This document shows, one piece after another, positions 27,646-36,659 of a stretch of 64,000 nt of DNA (its first letter is position 1; each line of letters starts with the position of its first letter). The notes below the pieces were generated by a model that was not told the DNA's origin, searched no databases, and saw only the letters and a list, made by a program, of their open reading frames with translations. The stretch lies in contig NZ_CP107964.1 of NCBI RefSeq assembly GCF_041434935.1, positions 8,167,001 through 8,231,000 of the forward strand, given 5' to 3'. This DNA is from Kitasatospora sp. NBC_00374. Lineage in GTDB: Bacteria > Actinomycetota > Actinomycetes > Streptomycetales > Streptomycetaceae. A program made the position numbers and the translations under genes.

Positions 27646-27765
27646 CGTACGGGAAGGACCGCCGCTCGATGGAGGTCGGGCCGATGCTGCCTCAGAACTC
27701 CTCACACAGCGATCCCGGAAGCCGGTGCTGTTCCGTCGGAGCCCGGCTCGACGATTCCGTGTGGT

Positions 27766-29001
27766 TCACGCGGAGACGGGCGGCCTTTCCTGGCCGACTG
27801 TCTCGAACAGCAGTTTCGCGGCCACCGTCGCCCCGTCGGTGCGGATGGCGCCGGCCACCGCCCTCGCCCGTGCGCGGGTCCTGGACGTCAGAGCCGTTGC
27901 GAGCGCGGCGGACAGGGAGTCGAAGGTCGGCGTCGGGCCGTGGTGAGCCGCGCCGATGCCCAGCTCGGCCACTCGGGCGGCCCAGTACGGCTGGTCCGCG
28001 ATCCGGGGGACCACCACCTGAGGCGCGCCGGCCCGGGCCGCCGTCGTCGTGGTGCCCGCGCCGCCGTGGTGCACGACGGCCGCCACCCGGCGGAACAGTG
28101 CCTGCTGGTTGACCTCGCCGAGGACGAAGCAGTCGTCGCCCTCGTCGATCGGGGCCAGGCCGGCCCAGCCGCGGGCGAGGAGTACGCGGCGGCCGTGTGC
28201 GCGGCTCGCCTCGACGGCGATCCGGGCGATGTCCTTCGGGGCGTGCGCGGCCATACTGCCGAAGCCCACGTACACCGGTGGTTCGCTCGCGTCCAGGAAC
28301 GCCTCCAGCGCTTCCGGGAGCGGACGGTCGTCGGGCAGGATCCATGCCCCGGTCTGCACGATGTCGAGGTCCGTCATGCCCTGCGACGGACACAGCGTCG
28401 GGTCTGCCGCCAGCCACGGCCGGTCGGTGAAGACGTAGTCGCGGACGCTGCCCATCGGCGGCAGACCGATGGCCGCCCGGTGGCTGTTGAGCGCCTCTCC
28501 GTACAGCGCGTCCACCCTCTGGGCGTCCTGCTCCCACAGCACCCGGTTGTCGGTCTCGTCCTGTGGGGATTGCCTGCCAGGCCGCGCCCCGGGGCTGAAG
28601 TGCCGCGACGGAAGTCCGGCGAGATGGAAGCACGCGTACACGTAGCGGATGCCCAGTTTCTCGGCCACGTCCCGTGCGCCGGCCGGCATCAGGCCGGTCG
28701 CCACCAGCGCGTCACATCCCTCGGCCGTCGTGGTGAGCGTGTCGAACCGTGCGGCGACCAGCTCGGGAGCGAGCCGGAACGCGTCTTGGGCCGTCGGTGG
28801 CTTCGTGCCGGCCACCACCGAGCGCACCGTCGGGCCGAGCGGCACCATCGGCACCCCGACACGCGCCAGCAACGCCGCGAACTCCTCGTCCGGTGGCGCG
28901 CACACCCGCACCTGCGCGCCGAGTTCCCGCAGCCCCACCGCCAGTCCCGCCAGCGGTTCGACATCTCCGCGCGATCCCCATGTCGACAACAACACGCGCA
29001 T
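27766..29001 (-). CDS. MGT-type glycosyltransferase (GT1, macrolide/glycopeptide type), copy A
   Basis: This 411-residue GT-B enzyme transfers a sugar from an NDP-sugar to a small molecule. The N-terminal acceptor domain starts MRVLLSTWGSRGDVEPLAGL. The C-terminal donor-binding domain has VYVGFGSMAAHAPKDIARI and the hallmark HHGGAGTTTTAARAGAPQVV with a following DQPYWAARV. The start ATG at 29001 has GGGAG about nine bases upstream. A close paralog lies at 51890-53104, and the upstream regions of the two are also similar. No biosynthetic cluster is adjacent, so the acceptor is unknown; drug inactivation by glycosylation is one possibility. Confidence 0.9.
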   Translation of the reverse strand: MRVLLSTWGSRGDVEPLAGLAVGLRELGAQVRVCAPPDEEFAALLARVGVPMVPLGPTVRSVVAGTKPPTAQDAFRLAPELVAARFDTLTTTAEGCDALVATGLMPAGARDVAEKLGIRYVYACFHLAGLPSRHFSPGARPGRQSPQDETDNRVLWEQDAQRVDALYGEALNSHRAAIGLPPMGSVRDYVFTDRPWLAADPTLCPSQGMTDLDIVQTGAWILPDDRPLPEALEAFLDASEPPVYVGFGSMAAHAPKDIARIAVEASRAHGRRVLLARGWAGLAPIDEGDDCFVLGEVNQQALFRRVAAVVHHGGAGTTTTAARAGAPQVVVPRIADQPYWAARVAELGIGAAHHGPTPTFDSLSAALATALTSRTRARARAVAGAIRTDGATVAAKLLFETVGQERPPVSA

Positions 29002-29045
29002 TTTTTCGCGACTCCCACGTCCGGAGGTTCTGGCTTTCGGCCGCC

Positions 29046-29121
29046 GATTCTGTGGTACCACCCGGGTCTTGCCGCAAGCCCCCCGGCGCGCTATAAGTTG
29101 AGAGTGGCAGGGAGTGGGTAC
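29046..29121. repeat. Upstream region shared with glycosyltransferase copy B
   Basis: This 76-base stretch matches 53145-53220 at roughly 64 of 76 positions without gaps. In the copy at 53 kb it reads into a YciI-like start (MRYMLIMEGSG). Here the same frame reads RYKLRVAGSG, with the start Met lost. It marks a duplicated divergent locus. Confidence 0.7.
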
Positions 29122-29129
29122 TCCTTGCT

Positions 29130-29864
29130 CCGTCATCAAGCCGCTCGGCACCGACTACCGGGCCAAGACCTCGTGTTCGAGGACGGCGTCCCACAGATCG
29201 GCGAGTAGCACCTGCGGGCGGCGGACGAGGCCGAGCGCGACGCGACCGTGCAGGTCATGGGCGGCCCGACTGGCAGAGGTGGATCGACGCCCTGCAGTCC
29301 AAAGGCCTGCTCGCCGAGGGCTTCCAGACCGTCGCCCTCTCGTACGTCGGATCCGACATCACCGCCCCCATCTACCGGGCCGGAACCATCGGCGCCGCCA
29401 AGCAGCACCTGGAAGACACCGCCCGGGCCGTCAACACCCGGCTCAAGGGCACCGGCCACGCCTGCACCGTCGTCGCGGGTGCGGCCGCCACCCAGGCGTC
29501 CACCGCCGTCCCGAGCACCGCGCTCTACACCAGCGTCCTTCACCGCGTGACCGGTGACGGCTGGCAGGCCACCGTCGACCAGGCAGCGGCCCTGTGGGAC
29601 CAGCTCGCCGGTGACGCCGAACCCGACCTGGACGACCGGGACCGCATCCGGCTGGACGACTGGGAGATGAATCCCGGCGTTCAGGCTGCCGTCCGCGCCA
29701 CGTGGGACCAGGTCGACGCCGACACCATTGCCACCAGTGCGGACACCGGTTGGTTCCGCGACCAGGTCGGCCGGCTCTACGGCTGGGACGTGCCCGGCGT
29801 CGACTACGAGGTCGCAGCCGAGACCACCGTCCCGTGGCCCGCTTCCCCGTCGTCAGGCGCCTGA
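29130..29864 (+). pseudogene. fabV: fabV remnant (trans-2-enoyl-CoA/ACP reductase), N-terminus lost
   Basis: The C-terminal two thirds of a FabV-type enoyl reductase is readable. VIKPLGTDYRAKT comes first, then after a frameshift LVFEDGVPQIGE and a stop. From 29271 one long frame follows with WIDALQSKGLLAEGFQTVAL, SYVGSDITAPIYRAGTIGAA, and DDRDRIRLDDWEMNPGVQAA to LYGWDVPGVDYE at the end. The NAD-binding N-terminal part, with the Tyr/Lys active-site region, is missing or scrambled. A normal FabV is about 400 residues. The 29547-29864 piece alone is an open frame, but it cannot be a working enzyme. Confidence 0.75.
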
Positions 29865-30016
29865 CCCGTCCCGATCACCGCCCACGACTCGGCGCCGACC
29901 TCCCACGGCTTCGGCGCCTTGACGAGTCTGACGCCGAGTCGGATCCGGCCACGCTGTAGATCACTCTGCTGGGGGTGCTCGGCACCCTGGGCCTCAACTG
30001 TCCCGGGGGATCAGGG

Positions 30017-30775
30017 TCACCCGGTCGCGGACGGCGAGGCGGAGCTTGCCTGTGCGGTCACCTTGCGGAGCTGCGCCCGCACGATGTCCGCCCGTACGGC
30101 CGGAGTTTTCGCGGTGTCGTCGCCGGTCATGAAGAGCACCCGATTGTCGCCCAGCGCGACGTAGAGGATGACGGTGCTGAACCCGCCGGTGGTGGTGATG
30201 GCCCCGGTCGGGTCGTCGAGACCGAAACAGATCGCCGGAACCTCAAGCCCGTCGAACTCCACCTCCCGGACCTTCAGCGTCCGGTAGCCGCTCCCCGCGG
30301 GGGTCCGCAGGCTCGGGCAGCCGCCGCGCACCGCCGCCGTGAGCGCGTCGAACCGCTCCCGCACCTGCCCGGGGTCGAAGCTGCCCAGGTCGACTTCGGT
30401 CCGGTTGCCGAACGTATTGTTGCCCACCACGTACACCGCACCCCACCGCGCCCGCGGCTTCTCGGTGATCGCGGCGAGGACCGGCGCGCACTCCGGTGAC
30501 GCGGCCGCCACGTTCGCGGCCGACCCGGGCGTGGACGGTTCGGCCGGCTCGACGACCGCGCCGCCGGGCAGGTCGGCGGGGCCGAGCCGGGCCGCCCAGA
30601 GCTGGTCCTCCGTCAGCGGCCCGAGCGGGACCCACGCACGCGAGGAGGCGCCGCCGTCGGCCGCGGAGGGCGGAACCGTCGAGCGGGACGGGGACGCCGG
30701 TGCCGACGCACAACCTGATACCGCGGCAGTCAGGAGCAGGAACGCCGAGGCCCACGATATGACGGGTCGCTGCAC
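30017..30775 (-). CDS. Hypothetical lipoprotein, 252 aa
   Basis: The GTG at 30775 is preceded by GGAG six bases upstream and opens onto a lipoprotein signal peptide with lipobox VSGC (Cys22). The mature part includes LGPLTEDQLWAARLGPADLP, which resembles the sensor-like domain seen in PknH/DUF5642-type actinobacterial lipoproteins. It also has RFDALTAAVRGGCPSLRTPA with a probable disulfide partner in PAICFGLDD. Exported and membrane anchored. The function is unknown. The frame is open for another 500 bases upstream, but nothing coding is recognisable there. Confidence 0.75.
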   Translation of the reverse strand: MQRPVISWASAFLLLTAAVSGCASAPASPSRSTVPPSAADGGASSRAWVPLGPLTEDQLWAARLGPADLPGGAVVEPAEPSTPGSAANVAAASPECAPVLAAITEKPRARWGAVYVVGNNTFGNRTEVDLGSFDPGQVRERFDALTAAVRGGCPSLRTPAGSGYRTLKVREVEFDGLEVPAICFGLDDPTGAITTTGGFSTVILYVALGDNRVLFMTGDDTAKTPAVRADIVRAQLRKVTAQASSASPSATG

Positions 30776-31266
30776 GATTCTCCAGGCGTTGTCGTCGTCA
30801 GTGCGGGCAGAGCCTAGTGGAGCGCGACAGCTCGGCGCCTGCCATATTCGATCACCCCGCCGGTCGGGCGATCGAGTCATCCGTCCCTCTCTCGCGCCGA
30901 CCTCGATCGGCGCCTGCTCCCTTCGGACGTACCGATGTCGACGGGCGGGCTCGCCGCCGGTGTTCCGGACGCAGGCGAACCCGCGGCGGCGGGTCCGAGC
31001 CCGAGACGACCAGCCGTCGCGATGTGAACGGTGCTTCGAGCCGGCCCGGCCGCGCCCATGCTCGAACCGAGGGAGGCGATGGCCCCGGGGCAGCAGAACC
31101 TGGTGCCGGATCGGATCCCGAACCACCGGTGTCCGCACGAGCGTTCGTGCAGGCTCGGCCAAGGGCGTCCCCTGCCGCGACGACTTCCGGCCCGGTGGCG
31201 AGTCTGTTCCGGCGACCGTCGTACGTCGTGCGACGCTGCCCGGTACGAGACACCACGGAGGACACC
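30776..31266. other. Divergent intergenic region, no gene seen
   Basis: About 490 bases between two divergent genes. Overlapping Arg-rich frames show no ribosome binding site or known motif. Probably promoters only. Confidence 0.4.
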
Positions 31267-32082
31267 ATGACAACCACCCCGGACGAGCCGACCGCCGTGC
31301 TGCCCGGCCGCCCGCCCGTCGTCGACCTCGCCACCTGGCAGGCCGCCCGTGACGAGCTTCTGGTCCGCGAGAAGGCTCACACCCACGAGGGCGACGCCCT
31401 TGCCGCGGCCCGCCGCCGGCTGCCGATGGTGGAGCTCGACGGGACGGTCCAGGTCGTCGGGCCCGACGGCCCGGTCCCGTTCCTGGACCTGTTCCAGGGC
31501 CGCGAGGAGCTCGTGGTCTATCAGCACATGTGGTACGACGGCGCGCCGCACCAGGGACAGTGCGAGGGCTGCACCACCACGGCCTGGCACATGAAGGACG
31601 CCGTCTACCTCAACGCGCGGGGCGTCTCGTTCGCCGTCCTGACCTCGGGCCCGTGGGACGAGGTGGCTCCCTACGTCGAGTTCATGGGTTACACCCAGCC
31701 CTGGTACTCGGTGCGGGGCGGGCAGGCGCCGGTCGGCGGAGAGATGGGGCACCTCGTCTGCTTCCTGCGCGACGGCGACCGCGTGTTCCTCACCTACTCC
31801 ACGACGGGCCGTGGCAACGAGCCGGTCAACGGGTCGCTCGGCCTGCTCGACATGACGCCCTACGGCCGCGGCGAGGCGTGGGAGGACAACCCCGAGGGCC
31901 GGTCCGTGCTCGGCGATGTCCGCGAGGGGCACCCGGCCGAGGGCCGCCAGGCCTGCTGGTACTGGCGCTCGGACGCCGACGGCGTCGCCACCTGGGGCCC
32001 GACCAGCCGGCCCGTGCCGCAGTGGACCCGCCCCGGTGCGACCCCCGTGGAGACCCTCGGCCGGCACGGCCACCACGGCTGA
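31267..32082 (+). CDS. DUF899 family protein (thioredoxin-like fold)
   Basis: The 271-residue protein shows the DUF899 pattern. VVDLATWQAARDELLVREKA is near the start, followed by RRRLPMVELDG, LFQGREELVVYQHMWYDG, a Cys pair in GQCEGCTTTAWHMKD, and QACWYWRSDADGVATWG near the end. It is predicted to be cytoplasmic and thioredoxin-like; its reaction is not established. ATG at 31267 was chosen over far upstream starts because the family begins here. It stands alone. Confidence 0.88.
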   Translation: MTTTPDEPTAVLPGRPPVVDLATWQAARDELLVREKAHTHEGDALAAARRRLPMVELDGTVQVVGPDGPVPFLDLFQGREELVVYQHMWYDGAPHQGQCEGCTTTAWHMKDAVYLNARGVSFAVLTSGPWDEVAPYVEFMGYTQPWYSVRGGQAPVGGEMGHLVCFLRDGDRVFLTYSTTGRGNEPVNGSLGLLDMTPYGRGEAWEDNPEGRSVLGDVREGHPAEGRQACWYWRSDADGVATWGPTSRPVPQWTRPGATPVETLGRHGHHG

Positions 32083-32322
32083 CGCGCGTTCGACGACGGC
32101 GTCGGCAACGGCCGTGAGGTGCCGGACGTGGTGGGTCCACTGCTGGTCAGTGAGTTGTCTGCGCGTCACACCCACCAAGTTCCTGCCGGGTTCTGCTCCA
32201 GGACAGGGCAGAACCCGTGTGACTGCGGGTCGGTAGAGGTCGGAGCATGACTCAGCCTGCTCGCCGGAGTCCGACATTGCCGTCAACGGGCGTGCGTCCG
32301 CACAGGCCGGGGCGGTGTCGTC

Positions 32323-33303
32323 CTACTCGGGGTCGATCGCGTCCGCCACGGTGGTCTCAGAAGCTGCTGTCGGTGAGCAGAGAGTCCGGCGGACGGCGTT
32401 GCGGAGCCAGTGGTGGGCTCCGTCGGCCGTGTGTCGGGGGTGCCAGGCCATGCCGATGGTCAGCGGTGGCAGTGCCAGGGGGATGTCGAGGAGGTGCAGT
32501 CCGAGGGCGCCGGCGTCGTGGGTGAGGGGCGAGGGGGCGGCGCCGGGGGGTGCGGCGGGTACGAGGCAGACGACGTCGCTGCGGGCGGCGAGGGTCATCG
32601 CGGCCAGGTGGCTGGGGAGGACGATGCCGACCCGCCGGTGGAGGTTCTGCTCGGCCAGGGCGGTGTCGAGGGGGCCGGTGAACCGGCCGCGGCGGCTGAC
32701 CGCGACGTGTTGGGCGGCAGCGAGCCGGACCGGGGTCAGCGGCCCTTCGGTGAGCGGATGGCCGGGCCGGACGGCCGCCACCATGCGGAGGCTGACCAGT
32801 TCTTCGACCTGGGTTTCGGGGTCCACGTGGTCGATGGATCCGATCTCCAGGTCGATCCGGCCGTCGCGCAGGGCGGGGCCGGCCTCCAACTCCTCGGCCC
32901 GGAGCCGGAACGAGACCCCCGGCGCCTCCCGCTGGGCCAGTTGGAGCAGTCCGGGGGCCAGTGCCGCGCCGACCAGGTCGGCGGCCTGGAGGGTGAAGGT
33001 GCTGCGGAGGCTGGCGGGGTCGACGCTCGCGCCAGGGCTGAGCAGCGCTCCGAGGCTGCGTACCACTGTGGCGGCTTCCTCGCGCAGGGCCTGGGCGCGT
33101 GGGGTGGGAACCATGCTCTGTCCGGCCCGGACCAGGAGGGGGTCCTGGAGGAGGCGGCGCAGACGCGCGAGGGTGCGGCTCATGGCGGCGGGCGAGGTGT
33201 GCAGCCGTGCGGCGGCGCGGGTCACGCTGTGCTCGGCCAGCAGAGCATCCAGCGCGATGGCGAGATTGGCGTCGATGACCGGATCAGGGCTGCTCACCAG
33301 CAT
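32323..33303 (-). CDS. LysR family transcriptional regulator
   Basis: This 326-residue regulator has an N-terminal winged helix (ANLAIALDALLAEHSVTRAA, then HTSPAAMSRTLARLRRLLQD) and a C-terminal inducer-binding domain (about 100-310). It is divergent from the NmrA-like/darcynin pair, with about 105 bases between start codons. That is the usual arrangement for LysR control of the adjacent operon, and the inducer is probably a small molecule handled by those genes. Confidence 0.92.
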   Translation of the reverse strand: MLVSSPDPVIDANLAIALDALLAEHSVTRAAARLHTSPAAMSRTLARLRRLLQDPLLVRAGQSMVPTPRAQALREEAATVVRSLGALLSPGASVDPASLRSTFTLQAADLVGAALAPGLLQLAQREAPGVSFRLRAEELEAGPALRDGRIDLEIGSIDHVDPETQVEELVSLRMVAAVRPGHPLTEGPLTPVRLAAAQHVAVSRRGRFTGPLDTALAEQNLHRRVGIVLPSHLAAMTLAARSDVVCLVPAAPPGAAPSPLTHDAGALGLHLLDIPLALPPLTIGMAWHPRHTADGAHHWLRNAVRRTLCSPTAASETTVADAIDPE

Positions 33304-33409
33304 TATTCCATTTCAGTCAATGATTCCGTGCTGAAGTTCCCATTGTGGCAGCACTGGGATCCTCAGCAGGATGAGGGGCGTACCGACCGGCACGACCTAC
33401 GAGGTTTTC

Positions 33410-34303
33410 ATGATCGTCATTACTGCTCCCACCGGGAACATCGGCCGTCACCTGCTCGCCCGGCTCCTGGAGTCCGCCCCCGCCGCGGGCGAGGAACTGC
33501 GCGTGATCGTGCGCGACCCCGCACGGCTTCCGGACGCGGCGCGCGGGCGCGTCGAGGTGGTCGTCGGCTCGCACGGAGACGCCGCGGTCGTCGACCGGGC
33601 CTTCGAGGGGGCGGACGCCGTCTTCTGGCTCGCCCCTCCGGACGCCTCCCTGACCCCGCAGGACGCCTACAGCGGCTTCAGCGGACCCGCCGTGAGGGCG
33701 CTCGCCGCCCACGGCGTCGGCCATGTCGTCGGCGTCTCCGCGCTCGGCCGCGGCACCCCGCTCGCCGACCGGGCCGGCCTCGTCACCGCCTCCCTCGACC
33801 TGGACGACCTCATCGCCGGCAGCGGCGTCGCCTACCGGGCCCTGGCCAACCCGTCCTTCTTCGAGAACCTCCTGGAGGAGTCCGAGTCGATCCGCGAGAA
33901 GGGCGTCTTCACCGACTCCGTCGACGCCGACCGCAAGGCCCCCTTCGTCGCTGTCGCCGACATCGCGGCCGCCGCCGCCGGCCTGCTGCTGGACCGCTCG
34001 TGGACCGGCACCGACAGCGTCCCGGTCCTCGGGCCGCAGGACCTGTCGCCCAACGATCTGGCCCGCATCATGACCGAACAGCTCGGCCGCCCCGTCCGTT
34101 ACGAACGCCAGCCGCTCGACGAGCTGTACACCACCCTCGTCGGCTACGGCCTCAACGAGACATTCGTCCAGGGCATCGTCGACATGAAGCGGGCCAAGGA
34201 CGAAGGTCTCGACGCCGGCGTCGCCCGCACCCCGGACACCACCTTCCCCACCAGCTTCGAGCAGTGGTGCGCCCAGACCCTCAAGCCCGCCGTCCTCGCC
34301 TGA
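33410..34303 (+). CDS. NmrA/HSCARG-like NAD(P)-binding protein (QOR2-type)
   Basis: The 297-residue protein has the Rossmann start MIVITAPTGNIGRHLLARLL and the NmrA-type FEGADAVFWLAPPDASL. Further on it has FFENLLEESESIREKGVFTD and the dinucleotide-domain C-terminal helices. The atypical SDR catalytic Tyr-Lys pair is not obvious, as in many NmrA sensors and quinone reductases. The ATG at 33410 is chosen because the Rossmann motif begins there and GAGG is just upstream. It is followed after 73 bases by the darcynin gene, likely one operon under the divergent LysR. Confidence 0.88.
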   Translation: MIVITAPTGNIGRHLLARLLESAPAAGEELRVIVRDPARLPDAARGRVEVVVGSHGDAAVVDRAFEGADAVFWLAPPDASLTPQDAYSGFSGPAVRALAAHGVGHVVGVSALGRGTPLADRAGLVTASLDLDDLIAGSGVAYRALANPSFFENLLEESESIREKGVFTDSVDADRKAPFVAVADIAAAAAGLLLDRSWTGTDSVPVLGPQDLSPNDLARIMTEQLGRPVRYERQPLDELYTTLVGYGLNETFVQGIVDMKRAKDEGLDAGVARTPDTTFPTSFEQWCAQTLKPAVLA

Positions 34304-34376
34304 AGTCCAGCAGCCGGTGCCGGACCGCACCGAGCCCGGCGAAACCAAGACCACCTGCCACTTTGGAGGCACCCTG

Positions 34377-34742
34377 ATGCCCGCTGAAAAGACCGAACCG
34401 CCGGTCACGGCATTCATGCTGGTCAAGACCACACCCGAGTGGCTCGCCCTGACCGTCCGGGAACGCGTGGACGCCTTCACCACCCAGGTCCTGCCGGTCA
34501 TCAAGGCCAGGACCACCGGCGTCCGGTCACGCTTCTACGACACGGAGTTCTACTCCGCGCGTGTCACCGACGTCTGGGTGTGGGAGGCCGAGGACCACCA
34601 CGCCTACCAGCTCCTCGTCGACGCACTGCGCGAAACCCCCTTCTGGGACCGCTACTTCGAGGTCGTCGACCTCCTCGTCGGCACCGAGAACGGCTACGCC
34701 CGAACCTACGGCCTCGAACCCGTCGCCACCATCACCACCTGA
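34377..34742 (+). CDS. Darcynin family protein
   Basis: The 121-residue protein has VTAFMLVKTTPEWLALTVRE, FYSARVTDVWVWEAEDHHAY and DRYFEVVDLLVGTENGYA, matching the small darcynin family found beside NmrA-like genes. The fold is probably a dimeric alpha+beta barrel; the biochemical role is not known. GGAGG lies about eight bases before the ATG. It is second in an operon with the NmrA-like gene. Confidence 0.8.
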   Translation: MPAEKTEPPVTAFMLVKTTPEWLALTVRERVDAFTTQVLPVIKARTTGVRSRFYDTEFYSARVTDVWVWEAEDHHAYQLLVDALRETPFWDRYFEVVDLLVGTENGYARTYGLEPVATITT

Positions 34743-34859
34743 CACACCGCCCACCCGCGCAACCGGGCCGATGGCCTCTGGCTGCTTGCGGCCAGAGGGC
34801 GTCGGCCTCCGCCAGTCCTGATGCCCCGAAGACTGATCACAACCTCGCGCAGGCAGGCC

Positions 34860-35369
34860 CTAGATCTGTTCCGCTGCCCACTCGGCCCACTCGCGGCGCA
34901 TGGCGTTGAAGCGCAGGCCGTACTCCAGGGCGATCCGGCCGTGTGCGGACAGGCTGTCGTCGTCCCAGTCGACGGACTCCTCGACGGCCCGCAGCCGGTC
35001 GTGGCCCTGCGCGGAGACCTCGGCCAGCCACCGCAGGTAGTCGCGGGCCTGTTCGGGGGTGAGCACGCCGAGGAAGAAGACCCGCAGCAGGAGGTCGCTG
35101 CGGGCGTGTTGCACCGGCGTGGTCTCGGTGAGCCAGTGCCTGAGCTCGGCCAGTCCCGTGTCGGTCAGCGCGTACTCCTTGCGACCGCGTGCGCCGTGGG
35201 CCGTGACGGTGATCAGTCCGGCATCGGCCAGCTTGGTCAGCTCGGTGTAGACCTGGCTCTGAGTCGCCGGCCAGGCGTTGGCGAGCGAGGTCTCGAACAG
35301 CTTCAACAGGTCGTAGCCGCTGGCGGGGCGGTCCGAGAGGAGTCCCAGCAGTGCGTGTCGAAGGCTCAT
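34860..35369 (-). CDS. PadR family transcriptional regulator
   Basis: The 169-residue protein has the PadR winged helix (LRHALLGLLSDRPASGYDLL, VYTELTKLADAGLITV, GRKEYALTDTGLAEL) and the C-terminal dimerisation helices of the PadR C-terminal domain (about 90-165). It is divergent from a membrane-protein gene, with two copies of a GACATGTC operator between them, so it probably represses both. Confidence 0.92.
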   Translation of the reverse strand: MSLRHALLGLLSDRPASGYDLLKLFETSLANAWPATQSQVYTELTKLADAGLITVTAHGARGRKEYALTDTGLAELRHWLTETTPVQHARSDLLLRVFFLGVLTPEQARDYLRWLAEVSAQGHDRLRAVEESVDWDDDSLSAHGRIALEYGLRFNAMRREWAEWAAEQI

Positions 35370-35392
35370 GCCCCCACTCTACCTTCCAATCT

Positions 35393-35430
35393 TGACATGT
35401 CAGATACGACCTTCTAGTTTCGACATGTCA
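35393..35430. promoter_or_regulatory. Tandem palindromic operator between padR and membrane gene
   Basis: TGACATGTCA at 35393-35402 is a perfect palindrome. CGACATGTCA at 35421-35430 shares the GACATGTC core. The copies are 28 bases apart centre to centre, close to three helical turns, so two dimers would bind near the same face. Both lie in the 93-base divergent gap. PadR proteins commonly bind ATGT/ACAT-type palindromes. Confidence 0.75.
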
Positions 35431-35462
35431 GACAGCGGTAGTACCAACGGGGGAGTCACACC

Positions 35463-36017
35463 ATGGCCTACGTCCTCACCTTCCTGCCCTGGATCGTCTA
35501 CGCGGTCCTGCCCTCCGCCCACTGGCAGTGGGCCGCGCTTGCGGGCCTGGCGGTGGCGGTCGGGGTGATCATCAAACAGCGAGCCGCCGGGTACCGCCCG
35601 GACGCCCTGATCATCGAGTCCGGCTCGGCCGTCTTCTTCGCCGCCCTCGCGGGCCTCGCTTTCGCCCGTCCCGACTCGGCGCTGCACCCGTACTCGGCGG
35701 CGCTCTCCTCCGGGGTGCTCGCCGTCATCGCGGGAGCCTCGCTGGCGGTCCGTCGGCCGTTCACCCTCGGCATCGCCAAGCAGTCCACGCCTTCTGAGAT
35801 CTGGGCCCAGCCGGTGTTCATCCGCACCAACACCGTCATCACCGCGGTCTGGACGCTCGCCTTCACGCTGACCGCCGTCGCCCTGGCCGTCATGGCCCAC
35901 GCCGGCCAGGCCCACTCCACCACCGCCACCCTCGTGCAGATCGCCGGCTTCGTCGCCCCGATGCTGTTCACCAAGCGGTACATCGCCGCCGTCCAGGCGG
36001 AGAACGCCCCCCGGTAG
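35463..36017 (+). CDS. Hypothetical membrane protein, 184 aa, PadR-linked
   Basis: Six hydrophobic stretches are visible, including VLTFLPWIVYAVLPSAHW, WAALAGLAVAVGVIIKQ, SGSAVFFAALAGLAFA, AALSSGVLAVIAGASLAV, VWTLAFTLTAVALAVMAH and LVQIAGFVAPMLFT. They resemble the intracellular-septation/YciB-like or DUF3159-type small membrane proteins. GGGGGAG lies about nine bases before the ATG. Divergence from padR and the shared operators suggest it is the main target, possibly induced by a small toxic compound. Confidence 0.8.
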   Translation: MAYVLTFLPWIVYAVLPSAHWQWAALAGLAVAVGVIIKQRAAGYRPDALIIESGSAVFFAALAGLAFARPDSALHPYSAALSSGVLAVIAGASLAVRRPFTLGIAKQSTPSEIWAQPVFIRTNTVITAVWTLAFTLTAVALAVMAHAGQAHSTTATLVQIAGFVAPMLFTKRYIAAVQAENAPR

Positions 36018-36659
36018 GCGCCCGGCCGGCGGTGCAACGCGTCGAAGCCGAAGCTCCGTGAGGTCGGGGCAGCCGCCGGGGCAGTGGCGGGGGGCGAGGA
36101 AGGCCGCTGGACGCGGCCTGGAAGAACCCAGGATCTCGAGCCCACCTCCAGCCTCCCCTGCAGCGCGCCGTCCAGCTCCGTTTTGCGGCCCAGCTGCCCC
36201 TGAGCCTTTCGCCCGACCTGTTCTGGTTCGCAGTCGTGCACGAGGCGCAGTCCACGTCCGCCTGAACTCCGGTACATCCGAGGGACTCCTCACCGCGACG
36301 CCCGGCCACCGGCAGGCCATTGCCGTCCGCGACGACCTGGCCCCGCTGGACTGGGAGCGCTCGGTCAACCTGGTCCAACAGCCTCCCGTTCCGCCGGGAG
36401 ACACCCGCCGGCACGTTCGAGATGGCCTTCCTCGGCGGCGTGCTCGGCATCGAACGGGACGGTGAGCCGTTCGCGGGCGTCGATGAGCGCGTGGACGGCC
36501 ACCGCGACTTGCTGACGAAAAGTCAGCAAGTTCCGCGCGGTGTCTTGACGGTGCATGGACACGGCTCTACAACGTAGTCAGCTCCCCGATCCCCCACCGC
36601 CCCCGGGAGCAGTGAAAGTTCGTCTTCTCGATCCCCCTCACCGAGGAAGAGGCTTTCCC
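36018..36659. other. Long intergenic region, no named gene
   Basis: About 640 bases. Short pieces look coding-like on the plus strand (SPDLFWFAVVHEAQSTSA near 36215, then DDLAPLDWERSVNLVQQ near 36335) but sit in frames broken by stops. A decayed gene is possible; I cannot name it. It includes the hairpin at 36507-36531. Confidence 0.35.
36507..36531. terminator. Perfect 10-base hairpin with GAAAA loop
   Basis: ACTTGCTGAC and GTCAGCAAGT pair perfectly around the loop GAAAA. It is less GC-rich than every other hairpin in the window and has no T run after it. It may be a terminator or attenuator, or the end of a small mobile palindrome. Confidence 0.45.
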
